DNA from: Duganella sp. OV510
Lineage (GTDB): Bacteria > Pseudomonadota > Gammaproteobacteria > Burkholderiales > Burkholderiaceae_D
DNA length: 64,000 nt
Reading direction: 5' to 3'
NCBI RefSeq assembly: GCF_900100205.1
Contig: NZ_FNEQ01000001.1
Span: forward strand, 434,001 to 498,000
The notes under the pieces: model-generated
Database searches by the model: none
What the model was told of the DNA's origin: nothing
Seen by the model: the letters and a program-made list of their open reading frames with translations, nothing else
Position numbers and translations under genes: made by a program
Part shown: in pieces, positions 1-8,767 of the stretch
How positions within the stretch are numbered: the stretch's first letter is position 1
Layout of the letters: every line of letters begins with the position of its first letter

Positions 1-350
1 CCAACACCGACCTGACGCTGATGCAGGAACTGACCATCCTCGGCGTGGCGATGCTGACCTCGAAAGGCGCATCGGGCATCACCGGCGCCGGCTTCATCAC
101 GCTGGCGGCAACGCTGGCCGTGGTGCCGACGATTCCGGTGGCCGGCATGGCGCTGATCCTGGGTATCGACCGCTTCATGAGCGAATGCCGCGCGCTGACC
201 AACTTCGTCGGCAACGGCGTCGCCACCGTGGTGGTGTCCAGCTGGGAAAAAGAACTGGACCGCGACACCCTGAACGCCGAGCTGAACAATCCAGGCTCAA
301 CCGTCAAACCGGAAGTCGTCCTGCCAGCGACCGCGAGCGCAGCGCACTAA
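1..350 (+). CDS. dctA: C4-dicarboxylate:cation symporter DctA, C-terminal part (5' end outside window)
   Basis: Open in frame from base 3 with no start needed, ending at TAA 348-350, so only the last ~115 residues are present. The motifs [15 protein letters not shown] and [17 protein letters not shown] followed by [13 protein letters not shown] are the conserved C-terminal membrane re-entrant/ion-site region of the DAACS family (DctA/GltP). DctA imports succinate, fumarate and malate across the inner membrane with protons or sodium. The tail after DRDTLNAEL is short and alanine-rich. A rho-independent terminator follows directly. DctA rather than GltP is based on general resemblance only. Confidence 0.9.
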   Translation, partial: NTDLTLMQELTILGVAMLTSKGASGITGAGFITLAATLAVVPTIPVAGMALILGIDRFMSECRALTNFVGNGVATVVVSSWEKELDRDTLNAELNNPGSTVKPEVVLPATASAAH

Positions 351-367
351 GCGCCCCGCCTGCCAAC

Positions 368-401
368 AAAGCCCCGCGCAGCGATGCCCGGGGCTTTTTT
401 T
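368..401 (+). terminator. Rho-independent terminator after dctA
   Basis: The stem AAAGCCCCG (368-376) pairs with CGGGGCTTT (389-397) around a 12-base loop, and a T-run extends to 401. It ends the dctA transcript and separates it from the PEP-CTERM gene. Confidence 0.85.
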
Positions 402-474
402 GTAGCACAAACGCGCTACATACAAGGATGAGCACGCATGTGAAAATGATATTTTTAATATTAACGGTGATCAC

Positions 475-1026
475 ATGAACAAGTTCCTCCGCGCCCTGGC
501 CTGCACCGCGCTGCTGGCCTCGGCCGGCGTTGCCCACGCCGGCCTGTACGAATACCAGTACACCTTCAGCGACGGTAGCCTGGTCAGCGGCAAGTTCCAG
601 GGCACGGCCAACGGCAACCTGATTACTGGTCTTAGCAATTTTTCCGCCTACGTCAATGGCGAAGCGTTCGCCAACAATGGCAATCTGGAGATCCGCGATG
701 CCACCGGCAACGGCGCTGGCGTGCTGTCTTTCGACGGCAAGCAGACCAGCCTGCTGGTGTTGAACAGTTTCCAGTCCGGCAGCCACGTACTGCTGCTTGG
801 CGCCTTCCTGGGCAGCCCTGTCACCAACGTCATCAATTACTGGACGCCGACCCAGGGCAACGCCGAAGGACCGGATATGACGCCCTATTCCAGCTTCAGC
901 TGGCGCGTGAGCGCCGTACCCGAACCTTCCACCAGCGCCATGCTGCTGGCCGGACTGGCGCTGGTGGGCGTCGCCGCCCGCCGCCGCAAGACCGCGCGCC
1001 TGTGTTCCGGGCCGATTGTCCGGTAG
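475..1026 (+). CDS. PEP-CTERM sorted exported protein (paralogue of the protein at 2288)
   Basis: This 183-residue protein has a Sec signal peptide (residues 1-22, ending AHA), a beta-rich glycine/asparagine-rich middle, and a C-terminal PEP-CTERM tail: VPEPS, then a hydrophobic stretch, then ARRRK. In Gram-negative bacteria such tails are cut by exosortase (EpsH), usually linked to exopolysaccharide or biofilm matrix. No exosortase gene lies in this window. The core is closely similar to the protein at 2288-2833: both have a Y-x-YTF-x-DG segment and GTANGNLIT. About 13 residues after the RRR anchor is longer than usual for a PEP-CTERM tail. Its function beyond surface localisation is unknown. 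Confidence 0.8.
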   Translation: MNKFLRALACTALLASAGVAHAGLYEYQYTFSDGSLVSGKFQGTANGNLITGLSNFSAYVNGEAFANNGNLEIRDATGNGAGVLSFDGKQTSLLVLNSFQSGSHVLLLGAFLGSPVTNVINYWTPTQGNAEGPDMTPYSSFSWRVSAVPEPSTSAMLLAGLALVGVAARRRKTARLCSGPIVR

Positions 1027-1132
1027 CGGACATCGACAGCGTTCATTTCCGCACACTGCGACGGCGCCAGCCCGCAGAAACGCGTGGCACGGGAGTTGCT
1101 GTAAGCCTTGCATGACAAGACAAGGAGACAGC

Positions 1133-2167
1133 ATGGCGGATCTGACATTGGGCGCGCACGGCAAAGAAGAGAGCATCGCCGTCGACATCAACGCACGCGG
1201 CCAGATGGCCGGCATCATCGTTGAAGACAGCGGCCGCCAGCGCGCGGTGCTATACGACCAGCGCCCGATCGAACTGGCCACGCTGGGCGGCAGCGACAGC
1301 TACACCCGCGACATCAATCAGCGGGGCGACGTGGCCGGCACCGCACAGAATGCCGCCGGCTACTGGCGCGCCTTTGTCGTCCCGCACGGCGGCACCATGC
1401 GCGACGTCGGCACGCTGGGCGGCAACAGCAGCTACGGCGCTGCGATCAACGACCACGGCCAGGTGGCCGGCTACGCCGACACCAGCGACGGCTATTACCG
1501 CGCATTCCGCAGCGATGGCAGCGGCGAACCGGTCGACCTCGGCACGCTGGGCGGCAAGATCAGCTATGCGGCCGGCATCAACACGCATGGCGACATTGTC
1601 GGCACCGCCGCCCTGCCCGACGGCTATCGCCACGCCTTTCTGTACCGCGGCGGCGCCATGCAGGACCTTGGCACGCTGGGCGGGCGGCTGAGCAGCGCCA
1701 CCGCCGTCAACGACCATGGCGTGGTGGTCGGCGCATCGGAAACCACCGGCCGGCGATGGCATGCGTTTGTATGGGAGCGCGGCCGCATGACCGACCTCGG
1801 CGCGCTGGTGGGCTACGGCGACAGTTTCGCCACCGCCGTCAACAACGCCGGCCACGTGGTCGGCAGCATCCGTGTCGGCGACGAGCGGCGTTCATTTGTC
1901 TACCGCGATGGCAAGATGACCGTGCATCCCGGCGGCTACGGCCTGTACCTGGTCAACGCCATCAATAATGAGGAACTGGTGATCGGCGCGCGCTACGCCG
2001 GCAAGAAGTTTTCCGCGTCAACCATGATTTCCAGCCAGCCGGCGGTGGTCACGCATGGCGGACAGGATCTGCTGGCGGCTGCCGCAGTCGTCGTCCTCGC
2101 CGCGACGGCTGCGGTGTGGTATCGCCGCCGCTATCGCGGCATCGCATTGCCGAAAAGCATCAACTAG
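1133..2167 (+). CDS. HAF-repeat protein with C-terminal membrane segment
   Basis: The start at ATG 1133 is chosen because AAGGAGA lies 5-6 bases upstream; the in-frame codon at 1016 lacks a clear site. The 344-residue protein is built of about five tandem units of ~40 residues, each with a DLGTLGG-type motif followed by A-x-x-IN-x-x-G-x-VVG and an aromatic/AF strand. This matches the HAF extracellular repeat family, predicted beta-structure of unknown role. Near the C terminus, LLAAAAVVVLAATAAVWY is a single transmembrane helix followed by RRRYR, reminiscent of a sorting tail but without a PEP motif. No signal peptide is evident from this start, which is odd for a supposedly extracellular family. 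It sits between two PEP-CTERM paralogues. Confidence 0.7.
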   Translation: MADLTLGAHGKEESIAVDINARGQMAGIIVEDSGRQRAVLYDQRPIELATLGGSDSYTRDINQRGDVAGTAQNAAGYWRAFVVPHGGTMRDVGTLGGNSSYGAAINDHGQVAGYADTSDGYYRAFRSDGSGEPVDLGTLGGKISYAAGINTHGDIVGTAALPDGYRHAFLYRGGAMQDLGTLGGRLSSATAVNDHGVVVGASETTGRRWHAFVWERGRMTDLGALVGYGDSFATAVNNAGHVVGSIRVGDERRSFVYRDGKMTVHPGGYGLYLVNAINNEELVIGARYAGKKFSASTMISSQPAVVTHGGQDLLAAAAVVVLAATAAVWYRRRYRGIALPKSIN

Positions 2168-2287
2168 ATTCACGACAATTGCACCGCACATCACAGATAT
2201 TGTCAATAGCATATTTGTGCGACATACAAGATACCTCTGCTGTGGGATAGTCCCGCCCACACAACCATCCACACAGGGGAATCCTAC

Positions 2288-2833
2288 ATGAACACCATCT
2301 TGCGTCACGCCGCTTGCGCCGTCGCCCTGCTGGCCGCGACAGCTGCCCAGGCAACCACCTACCAGTACAGCTACACCTTCGCTGACGGCAATGTTGCCAG
2401 CGGCACGTTTGACGGCACGGCGAACGGCAACCTGATCACCGATCTGACCAACATCACCGCCTTCGCGAACGGTGTGGCGTTCAAAACCCAGTATGGGGAG
2501 GTTGCCACCACCATCTTCAACTATGCGTCAGATATGTGGGGCGGTGCGGCAGGCGGCGCGGTGGCGTCCTTCGATGGCACGGCTAACAACCTGCTGTTCA
2601 CCGGCGGAACGCGGCAGCCTGGCGGCGGCTTTTTTTACGGCAGCACCTTGAATCTGGGGCCGAGGATGACCAACCTGCTTGGTGCAGGCGTCACCCCATG
2701 GGGTAGCACCGGCGGCGCCTACTCCGCCGCGCGCTGGTCGGTCAGCGCCGTGCCGGAGCCGGCCACCTACGGCATGCTGCTGGGCGGCCTGGGCCTGGTT
2801 GGCCTGATGGCCCGCCGCCGCCGCGCAGCCTGA
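2288..2833 (+). CDS. PEP-CTERM sorted exported protein (paralogue of the protein at 475)
   Basis: The 181-residue protein has a Sec signal peptide ending in AAQA (about residue 19-20), a beta-rich body and a C-terminal tail VPEPATYGM, hydrophobic helix, then ARRRRAA, which is a textbook PEP-CTERM exosortase signal. The mature N terminus (YQYSYTFADGN and GTANGNLIT) matches the protein at 475-1026, so the pair probably arose by duplication, but the middle region differs. The start ATG 2288 is preceded by AGGGGAAT. The gene converges on the CoA-transferase operon with no gap (its stop at 2831-2833 abuts 2834). Function is unknown; a surface or matrix protein is inferred from the sorting signal. 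Confidence 0.8.
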   Translation: MNTILRHAACAVALLAATAAQATTYQYSYTFADGNVASGTFDGTANGNLITDLTNITAFANGVAFKTQYGEVATTIFNYASDMWGGAAGGAVASFDGTANNLLFTGGTRQPGGGFFYGSTLNLGPRMTNLLGAGVTPWGSTGGAYSAARWSVSAVPEPATYGMLLGGLGLVGLMARRRRAA

Positions 2834-3484
2834 TTACAGCGCCGAGAAGTCGAGCTTGACGCCGGTGGCAGCCTGGATCTGGTCCTGGCTGACGCCTGGC
2901 GCCAGCTCGGTGACTTTCAGGCCGGTCTCGCTGACTTCAATGACGCCAAGGTCGGTGATGACCAGATCCACCACGCCGACGCCGGTCAGCGGCAGGTCGC
3001 ATTGCGGCAGCAGCTTGTGCGAGGTCGAGCCGTCCTTGGCGGTGGCCACGTGCTCCATCAGCACCACCACTTTCTTGACGCCGGCCACCAGGTCCATCGC
3101 GCCGCCCATGCCCTTGACCATTTTCCCCGGTATCATCCAGTTGGCCAGGTCGCCGTGTTCCGACACCTGCATCGCACCGAGAATGGCCAGGTTGATTTTG
3201 CCGCCTCGGATCATGCCAAACGAATCGGCCGAGCTGAAGTAAGCGGCGCCCGGCAGCGCCGTCACGGTCTGCTTGCCGGCGTTGATCAGGTCGGCGTCGA
3301 TTTCCGCTTCGGTCGGGAACGGGCCGATGCCCAGCAGGCCGTTTTCCGATTGCAGGAACACCTCGATACCCTGCGGCACATAGTTGGCCACCAGCGTCGG
3401 CAGGCCGATGCCCAGGTTGACGTAGTAACCGTCCTGCAGTTCTTTTGCCGCGCGCGCGGCCATTTCATCACGAGTCCATGCCAT
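2834..3484 (-). CDS. scoB: 3-oxoacid CoA-transferase, subunit B
   Basis: At 216 residues this is the usual length for the beta subunit of class I CoA-transferases. The SENG(LLGIGPFP) motif near residue 47 carries the catalytic glutamate that forms the CoA thioester; the glycine-rich [12 protein letters not shown] segment precedes it. Partners with subunit A just upstream (20-bp gap), forming the enzyme that moves CoA from succinyl-CoA to acetoacetate or a related 3-oxoacid. Substrate choice (acetoacetate versus 3-oxoadipate) cannot be read from the sequence with certainty; no 3-oxoadipate pathway genes lie nearby, favouring a SCOT-type role. It converges with the PEP-CTERM gene at 2288. Confidence 0.9.
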   Translation of the reverse strand: MAWTRDEMAARAAKELQDGYYVNLGIGLPTLVANYVPQGIEVFLQSENGLLGIGPFPTEAEIDADLINAGKQTVTALPGAAYFSSADSFGMIRGGKINLAILGAMQVSEHGDLANWMIPGKMVKGMGGAMDLVAGVKKVVVLMEHVATAKDGSTSHKLLPQCDLPLTGVGVVDLVITDLGVIEVSETGLKVTELAPGVSQDQIQAATGVKLDFSAL

Positions 3485-3504
3485 GGTCTGTCTCTCCGTA
3501 TGCT

Positions 3505-4206
3505 TTAGTTGGCGGCGCGAATGGTGCGCTGCTCGATGCGTTTTTCCGGCGTGGCGTTGACCACGATGCGATGCACGAAGATGCTCGGCAGGTGCACCTG
3601 GTCGGGATCGATCTCACCGGTTTCCACCAGCTGCTCGACTTCAACGATGCAGATCTTGCCGGCCATGGCCGCATTCGGGTTGAAGTTGCGCGCGGTCTTG
3701 CGGAACACCAGGTTGCCGGCCTTGTCGGCCTTCCAGGCCTTGACCAGCGCCACATCGGCCACCAGCGCCCGTTCCATCACATATTGCTCGCCATCGAACT
3801 CGCGGATTTCCTTGCCGTCGGCAACGATGGTGCCGACACCGGTCTTGGTGAAGAAGGCGGGAATGCCGGCGCCGCCGGCGCGCAGTTTTTCCGCCAGCGT
3901 GCCTTGCGGCGTGAATTCCAGTTCCAGTTCGCCGGCCAGGTACTGGCGCGCGAACTCCTTGTTTTCGCCCACGTAGGACGCAATCATCTTTTTGATCTGG
4001 CGGGTTTCCAGCAACTGGCCGAGGCCGAAGCCATCCACGCCGGCGTTGTTGGAAATAGCCGTCAGGCCGGTGACGCCGGAATCGCGCAAGGCGCCGATCA
4101 GCGCTTCCGGGATGCCGCACAGGCCAAAGCCGCCCACCGCAATGGTTTGGCCGTTTTGCACGACGCCGGCCAGGGCGGCGGTGGCGTCCGGATAGATCTT
4201 GTTCAT
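3505..4206 (-). CDS. scoA: 3-oxoacid CoA-transferase, subunit A
   Basis: The 233-residue alpha subunit has the family signature [10 protein letters not shown] near residues 26-35, which shapes the CoA-binding loop. The later segment around [17 protein letters not shown] is typical of AtoD/ScoA/PcaI proteins. It is the first gene of a two-gene operon with subunit B. It is divergent from the PAS-LuxR gene at 4331, with 124 bp between them that must hold both promoters. Together the subunits activate ketone bodies or related 3-oxoacids for entry into central metabolism. Confidence 0.9.
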   Translation of the reverse strand: MNKIYPDATAALAGVVQNGQTIAVGGFGLCGIPEALIGALRDSGVTGLTAISNNAGVDGFGLGQLLETRQIKKMIASYVGENKEFARQYLAGELELEFTPQGTLAEKLRAGGAGIPAFFTKTGVGTIVADGKEIREFDGEQYVMERALVADVALVKAWKADKAGNLVFRKTARNFNPNAAMAGKICIVEVEQLVETGEIDPDQVHLPSIFVHRIVVNATPEKRIEQRTIRAAN

Positions 4207-4330
4207 GAATGTCCCTTTATGAATTATGTTGCATGGGCATAGCCAACGTTGTTAAATACGTAGCGATGCGGCGATCCAGCATAGAATACGCACATCAAAA
4301 GTTCAATACCGTAGAAATACCTGCACCCAC

Positions 4331-4891
4331 ATGCGCGCTCAGCCGATCATTGATTACGAATCGATTTTCCTTCATGCGCCGGTAGGCATGTGCATTTCGG
4401 AAAACCGCACCATCCAGACCTGCAACGAAGCGCTGGCCGCCATGTTCGGCTACAGCCGCACGCAGCTGGAAGGCCTGTCCTTCCTCGCACTGTATCCGAC
4501 GATGGACGAGTTCCTGCGCACCGGCGACCGCATCATCCCCATCATGAACGCCAAGGGCCGCTATTCCGACGAGCGCATCATGCGCCGCGCCGATGGCGAG
4601 CTGTTCTGGTGCCACGTGACCGGCCACGCGATGCAATCCAGCGCCCCGCTGGGCGCCGGCATCTGGACCTTCGAGGATGTCAGCGAAAAGCGCCCGGTCA
4701 CCGCCGAGCTGACGCCGCGCGAACGTGAAATCGCCGCGCTGCTGGTCGAAGGCAAGACCAGCAAGACCATCGCCCGCCAGGTCGACCTCAGCCCGCGCAC
4801 GGTGGAAATGCACCGCGCCAAGCTGATGCGCAAGTTCTCTGCCTCCACCTCGTCCGAGCTGGTGCACAAGCTGGTTGGCGTGCAACTTTAA
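4331..4891 (+). CDS. PAS domain - LuxR-type HTH transcriptional regulator
   Basis: The 186-residue protein has an N-terminal PAS fold (about residues 8-115, with the FLHAPVGMCISENRTI start and a PAC-like GELFWCHVTGHA) and a C-terminal LuxR/FixJ HTH (about 125-186: LTPREREIAALLVEGK, then TIARQVDLSPRTVEMHR). There is no receiver domain, so the PAS domain itself is the likely sensor, for a small ligand or redox state. It is divergent from scoA, which makes it a candidate regulator of the CoA-transferase operon; this is inferred from position. Its 3' end overlaps the convergent SDR gene by four bases. Confidence 0.85.
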   Translation: MRAQPIIDYESIFLHAPVGMCISENRTIQTCNEALAAMFGYSRTQLEGLSFLALYPTMDEFLRTGDRIIPIMNAKGRYSDERIMRRADGELFWCHVTGHAMQSSAPLGAGIWTFEDVSEKRPVTAELTPREREIAALLVEGKTSKTIARQVDLSPRTVEMHRAKLMRKFSASTSSELVHKLVGVQL

Positions 4892-5664
4892 GTAGCGGTC
4901 ATGCCGTCATCGGCGGAGATGATGGCGCCGTTGATGAAGTTGGAGTCCTCGCCGGCCAGCAACAGCAACAGCCCGTCCAGGTCTTCCGGTTTGCCAGGCC
5001 GCTTGCGCGGCAGCATGGCGAGCAGCTTCTGCCCCTGCTCGGTGGAGAAATACTCCTCGTTGATCTCGGTAGAAATATAGCCGGGGCAGATGGCATTGGT
5101 ATTGATGCCGTACTTGCCCCACTCCACCGCCATCGCCTTGGTCATCTGCACCACGCCCGCCTTGCTCATGCAATACACGCCGATCTGCGGCAACACCCGC
5201 AAGCCGGCCACCGAGGCGATATTGATGATGCGATGCGTCTTGTTCGGATCGCCCTTGGCGCGCGCAATCATGCGCTTGGCGGTTTCCTGCGCAACGAAAA
5301 AGGCGCCGCGCAGATTGGTATCCATGACGAAGTTATAGTCTTCCGGCGTCACGTCCACCAAGCGCTGGGTGGTCGACACGCCCGAGTTGTTGACCAGGAT
5401 GTCGATTGGGCCGGCCTCGGTCTCCGCGTGGGCGATGGCCGACTTGATGCTGGCGTAGTCGGTCACGTCCAGGCTGACCACGTGCGCGGCGCCGCCGTCG
5501 GCCTCGATCTCGGCGCGCAATTCCTTCAGCCGCTCGCTGCGGCGTGAGGCCAGCACCACCTGCGCGCCGGCCTGCGCCAGCACCTTGGCAAAGCGCGCGC
5601 CAAGGCCGCTGGAAGCGCCGGTGACCAGCGCGATCTTTCCTTCAAAATTGACTTCGATGCCCAC
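4888..5664 (-). CDS. SDR-family NAD(P)-dependent oxidoreductase
   Basis: Classical short-chain dehydrogenase: GASSGLGARFA (TGxxxGxG cofactor motif), VNNSGVS (NAG-like), catalytic Ser in IINIASVAG and YCMSKAG (YxxxK). A GTG start at 5664 is chosen because AGAGGAG lies six bases upstream; an in-frame TTG at 5685 has no ribosome site and would put the Shine-Dalgarno inside the gene. The result is 258 residues, normal for the family. The C terminus resembles 3-oxoacyl-ACP reductase/3-hydroxybutyrate-dehydrogenase-like SDRs, so a role in the same ketone/acyl metabolism as the CoA-transferase is possible but unproved. Confidence 0.85.
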   Translation of the reverse strand: MGIEVNFEGKIALVTGASSGLGARFAKVLAQAGAQVVLASRRSERLKELRAEIEADGGAAHVVSLDVTDYASIKSAIAHAETEAGPIDILVNNSGVSTTQRLVDVTPEDYNFVMDTNLRGAFFVAQETAKRMIARAKGDPNKTHRIINIASVAGLRVLPQIGVYCMSKAGVVQMTKAMAVEWGKYGINTNAICPGYISTEINEEYFSTEQGQKLLAMLPRKRPGKPEDLDGLLLLLAGEDSNFINGAIISADDGMTAT

Positions 5665-5842
5665 AAGCTGCTCCTCTGACGACAATTAACTGTCCAAACA
5701 TAATGATTACACAAATTGCCAGTATTAGATTGCGGTGTCTAATAATGTCGCGGACAATGGCGCCACAATTGCATTCCTGACGAAAAAGAAGCACACTCGT
5801 GCTAAAATTTTCTCATTCACCAAATCACTATAACAATAGACC

Positions 5843-7519
5843 ATGACACAGCCCCAAACCCTAGTAGAACAGTACGGCCCGCGCGATGCGATGGAATATG
5901 ACGTCGTCATCGTCGGCGGTGGCCCGGCAGGCTTGTCGGCAGCGATCAAGATCAAACAGCTGGCCGCTGAAAAAGGCCAGGAAGTTTCCGTTGTCGTGCT
6001 GGAAAAAGGCGGCGAGCTGGGTGCCCACATCCTGTCCGGCGCCGTGATGGACCCGCAAGCGCTGACCGAGCTGATCCCTGACTGGAAAGAAAAAGGCGCG
6101 CCGCTGAACACCCCGGTCAGCGAAGACCGCGTGCTGTTCCTGACCGAAACCGGCGCCGTCAAAACCCCTAACCTGCTGCTGCCGAAATGCTTCGAGAACC
6201 ACGGCAACTACGTGATCTCGCTGGGCAATGTGGTGCGCTGGCTGGGCCAGCAGGCCGAGGCGCTGGGCGTGGAAATCTTCCCTGGCTTCGCCGCTGCCGA
6301 GATTCTTTACACCGACGACGGCCAGGTCAAAGGCATCGCCACCGGCAATATGGGCGTCAAGCGTGACGGCGAAGCCGGCCCGGAATTCCAGCTGGGCATG
6401 GAACTGCACGGTAAATACACGCTGTTTGCCGAAGGCGCGCGCGGCCACCTGGGCAAGCAGCTGATGGCCAAATTCGACCTAAACAAGGGCAAGGACCCGC
6501 AATCCTATGGGATTGGTATTAAAGAACTGTGGGAAATCGATCCGGCCAAGCATCAGCCCGGCCTGGTAATCCACACCACCGGCTGGCCGCTGGACAGCAA
6601 GACCTATGGCGGCTCCTTCCTGTACCACCTGGAAAACAACCAGGTGATGATCGGCTACGTGGTTGGCCTGAATTACGCCAATCCTTATCTGTCGCCTTAC
6701 GAAGAATTCCAGCGCTACAAGACCCACCCGGAAATCCGCCAGTTCCTCGAAGGCGGCAAGCGCATTTCCTACGGCGCCCGCGCGATCACCGCCGGCGGCC
6801 TGCAATCGCTGCCGAAACTGGTGTTCCCGGGCGGCGCGCTGATCGGCTGCGACGCCGGCTTCCTGAACATGAGCCGCATCAAGGGTTCGCACGCCGCCAT
6901 CAAGTCGGGCATGCTGGCCGCTGAATCGGTATTCGAGGCGCTGGGCGCCGGCCGCCAGGGCGACGAACTGGCCTCCTACCCGGTTGCCTTCGAACAGTCC
7001 TGGCTGCACGAAGAGCTGCATGTGGCGCGCAACGTCAAGCCATGGCTGAACAAGGGCCTGTACCTGGGCTCGCTGATGGTGGGCATCGACCAGATCGTCT
7101 TCCGCGGCAAAGCGCCATGGACACTGCGCCACTCGCACGCCGACCACGAGTGCCTGAAGCCGGCCGCGCAGTTCGCGCCGATTAATTACCCTAAACCGGA
7201 TGGCAAGCTGACCTTCGACCGCCTGTCGTCGGTATTTATTTCCAATACCAACCACGCGGAAGACCAGCCCATCCACCTGACGCTGAAGAATCCAAGCGTC
7301 CCAGTGGACGTCAACCTGGCCCAGTACGCTGGTCCGGAAGCGCGCTACTGTCCGGCCGGGGTGTATGAATTCGTCAAGAACGACGACGGCAGCGACCGCC
7401 TGCAGATCAACGCCCAGAACTGCGTGCACTGCAAGACCTGCGATATCAAGGACCCGACCCAGAATATCGTCTGGGTGACGCCGGAAGGCGGCGGCGGCCC
7501 GAACTATCCGAATATGTAA
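5843..7519 (+). CDS. Electron transfer flavoprotein-ubiquinone oxidoreductase
   Basis: The 558-residue protein passes electrons from ETF (fed by acyl-CoA dehydrogenases) to ubiquinone at the inner membrane. The FAD-binding Rossmann motif is VVIVGGGPAGLSAA near residues 19-32. The C-terminal domain carries the 4Fe-4S ligands, one Cys in RYCPAGVYEF and three in CVHCKTCDIKDP, and ends in the conserved PEGGGGPNYPNM. Length and layout match intact bacterial ETF-QO enzymes. It is monocistronic, with its own terminator immediately downstream. Confidence 0.95.
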   Translation: MTQPQTLVEQYGPRDAMEYDVVIVGGGPAGLSAAIKIKQLAAEKGQEVSVVVLEKGGELGAHILSGAVMDPQALTELIPDWKEKGAPLNTPVSEDRVLFLTETGAVKTPNLLLPKCFENHGNYVISLGNVVRWLGQQAEALGVEIFPGFAAAEILYTDDGQVKGIATGNMGVKRDGEAGPEFQLGMELHGKYTLFAEGARGHLGKQLMAKFDLNKGKDPQSYGIGIKELWEIDPAKHQPGLVIHTTGWPLDSKTYGGSFLYHLENNQVMIGYVVGLNYANPYLSPYEEFQRYKTHPEIRQFLEGGKRISYGARAITAGGLQSLPKLVFPGGALIGCDAGFLNMSRIKGSHAAIKSGMLAAESVFEALGAGRQGDELASYPVAFEQSWLHEELHVARNVKPWLNKGLYLGSLMVGIDQIVFRGKAPWTLRHSHADHECLKPAAQFAPINYPKPDGKLTFDRLSSVFISNTNHAEDQPIHLTLKNPSVPVDVNLAQYAGPEARYCPAGVYEFVKNDDGSDRLQINAQNCVHCKTCDIKDPTQNIVWVTPEGGGGPNYPNM

Positions 7520-7533
7520 AAAAGCAACACTTT

Positions 7534-7566
7534 AAAAACAGCGCGGCCCGCCAGCCGCGCTGTTTT
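7534..7566 (+). terminator. Rho-independent terminator after ETF-QO gene
   Basis: The strong stem AAAACAGCGCGGC pairs with GCCGCGCTGTTTT (7554-7566) around a short loop. The A-rich left arm makes it usable in both directions. It isolates the ETF-QO gene from the flagellar cluster. Confidence 0.85.
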
Positions 7567-7570
7567 CATT

Positions 7571-7597
7571 TGATTCCAGACTGCAATCGGCAGATAA
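7571..7597 (+). promoter_or_regulatory. Possible sigma-28 promoter for the flagellin gene
   Basis: GCAGATAA at 7590-7597 matches seven of eight positions of the enterobacterial sigma-28 -10 box GCCGATAA. The matching -35 position (7571-7578, TGATTCCA) fits poorly to TAAAGTTT. It would leave a ~170-base leader before ATG 7766. The call is tentative. Confidence 0.25.
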
Positions 7598-7765
7598 TTG
7601 TCCGGTGGGAAGTGCGGTAAACGGCGGTTTTCAGCCCGGTTACAAATTATTTTCAATAAATTTCCTCACAGCATTTAATGTCCTTCCAGATACGGTCGTC
7701 TTGTACTTGGGAGAGCGAAAAAGATTCGTTGCTCCGAACTGAATCCACCTACCAGGAGTTATTTC

Positions 7766-8662
7766 ATGCTGAGCCTTCACACCAATTCCGCGGCCCTTTC
7801 CGCACAAAGCTCGATCTCGCGTACCCAGTCGGCCCTGTCGACTTCGCAAACCCGCCTGAGCACCGGCTTCCGTGTCAATTCGGCAATGGACGACGCTGCA
7901 GGCCTGCAGATCGCAACCCGCCTGAAAGCACAAACCAGCGGCATGGCCATGGCTATGCGCAACACCCAGAACTCGATTTCGCTGCTGCAAACCGGCGAAG
8001 GCGCCCTGGACGAAACCACCACCATCCTGACCCGTATGAAGGATCTGGCAACCCAGTCGGCCGATGCTTCGTCGACCGATGATGACCGCGTTGCTCAACA
8101 AGCTGAATTCGACGCCCTGTCGAACGAACTGTCGAACATCGTCGGCAACACCTCGTTCGGCGGCACCCAGCTGTTCCGTGACACCACCGGTACCTTCAAC
8201 GCTGCCACCCTGAGCTTCCAGATCGGTGCTTCGAGCGACGAAAAAATGGACGTCGTCATGTCGACCGCAGTTGGCACCATGACTGGCTCGATCGCCGCAG
8301 CAGCGACCCAGTTCGTATCGACCGGCGCCGCTGGTGCCGCTGGTGCTGGCGGTACCGCCGGTACCGAGATCGCTACCGCGACTGCCGCTAACGGCGCCAT
8401 CACCAAGCTGGCTGACGCAATCGACGCCGTAGGCGCGCTGCGTTCGCAACTGGGTGCTGTGGCCAACCGTCTGGACCACGTGTACAACAACCTGCAAAAC
8501 ATCTCCAGCAACACCACCGCTGCAACCGGCCGTATCATGGACACCGACTTCGCTGCTGAATCGTCGAACATGACTTCGTCGCAGATGCTGCTGCAAGCTG
8601 GCACCGCCATGCTGAAGCAGTCGAACAGCACCTCGTCGCTGGTTATGTCCCTGCTGCAGTAA
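7766..8662 (+). CDS. fliC: Flagellin, short lateral (LafA) type
   Basis: The 298-residue filament subunit has an N-terminal D0/D1 region with MLSLHTNSAAL, LSTGFRVNSAMDDAAGLQIA and RMKDLATQSADAS, and a C-terminal D1/D0 ending MLKQSNSTSSLVMSLLQ. The middle is only a short Ala/Gly/Thr-rich link, so D2/D3 domains are absent. The MLSLHTN start and small size resemble lateral flagellins (LafA). The ribosome site AGGAG lies seven bases before ATG. Codon choice differs from the neighbours (frequent CGT, GCT and GTT), as expected of a very highly expressed gene. It is monocistronic with two hairpins downstream and is probably sigma-28 dependent. Confidence 0.93.
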   Translation: MLSLHTNSAALSAQSSISRTQSALSTSQTRLSTGFRVNSAMDDAAGLQIATRLKAQTSGMAMAMRNTQNSISLLQTGEGALDETTTILTRMKDLATQSADASSTDDDRVAQQAEFDALSNELSNIVGNTSFGGTQLFRDTTGTFNAATLSFQIGASSDEKMDVVMSTAVGTMTGSIAAAATQFVSTGAAGAAGAGGTAGTEIATATAANGAITKLADAIDAVGALRSQLGAVANRLDHVYNNLQNISSNTTAATGRIMDTDFAAESSNMTSSQMLLQAGTAMLKQSNSTSSLVMSLLQ

Positions 8663-8672
8663 TCGTAGTACT

Positions 8673-8698
8673 ATCCGGATATGTCAACATATCCGGAT
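8673..8698 (+). repeat. Hairpin in flagellin mRNA 3' region
   Basis: ATCCGGATATG (8673-8683) pairs with CATATCCGGAT (8688-8698) around a four-base loop, just after the flagellin stop and before the terminator. There is no T-run, so it is more likely a 3'-protective stem than a second terminator. Confidence 0.6.
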
Positions 8699-8705
8699 GC
8701 TACCA

Positions 8706-8739
8706 AGGGCCAACCGGAAGACTTCGGTTGGCTTTTTTT
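8706..8739 (+). terminator. Rho-independent terminator of flagellin gene
   Basis: GCCAACCG (8709-8716) pairs with CGGTTGGC (8725-8732) around an eight-base loop (which itself holds a weaker GAAG/CTTC-like pairing), followed by seven T (8733-8739). Confidence 0.9.
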
Positions 8740-8767
8740 ATACCCGTAATTTCAGAAAGCGAGTTTG

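Noticed and set aside
304..1281. 325-residue minus-strand frame across dctA end and the PEP-CTERM gene
   Set aside because: It runs through the dctA terminator and opposite a gene with signal peptide and PEP-CTERM tail; no domain.
6479..7429. 316-residue minus-strand frame inside ETF-QO
   Set aside because: Antisense to conserved ETF-QO sequence including the iron-sulfur ligands.
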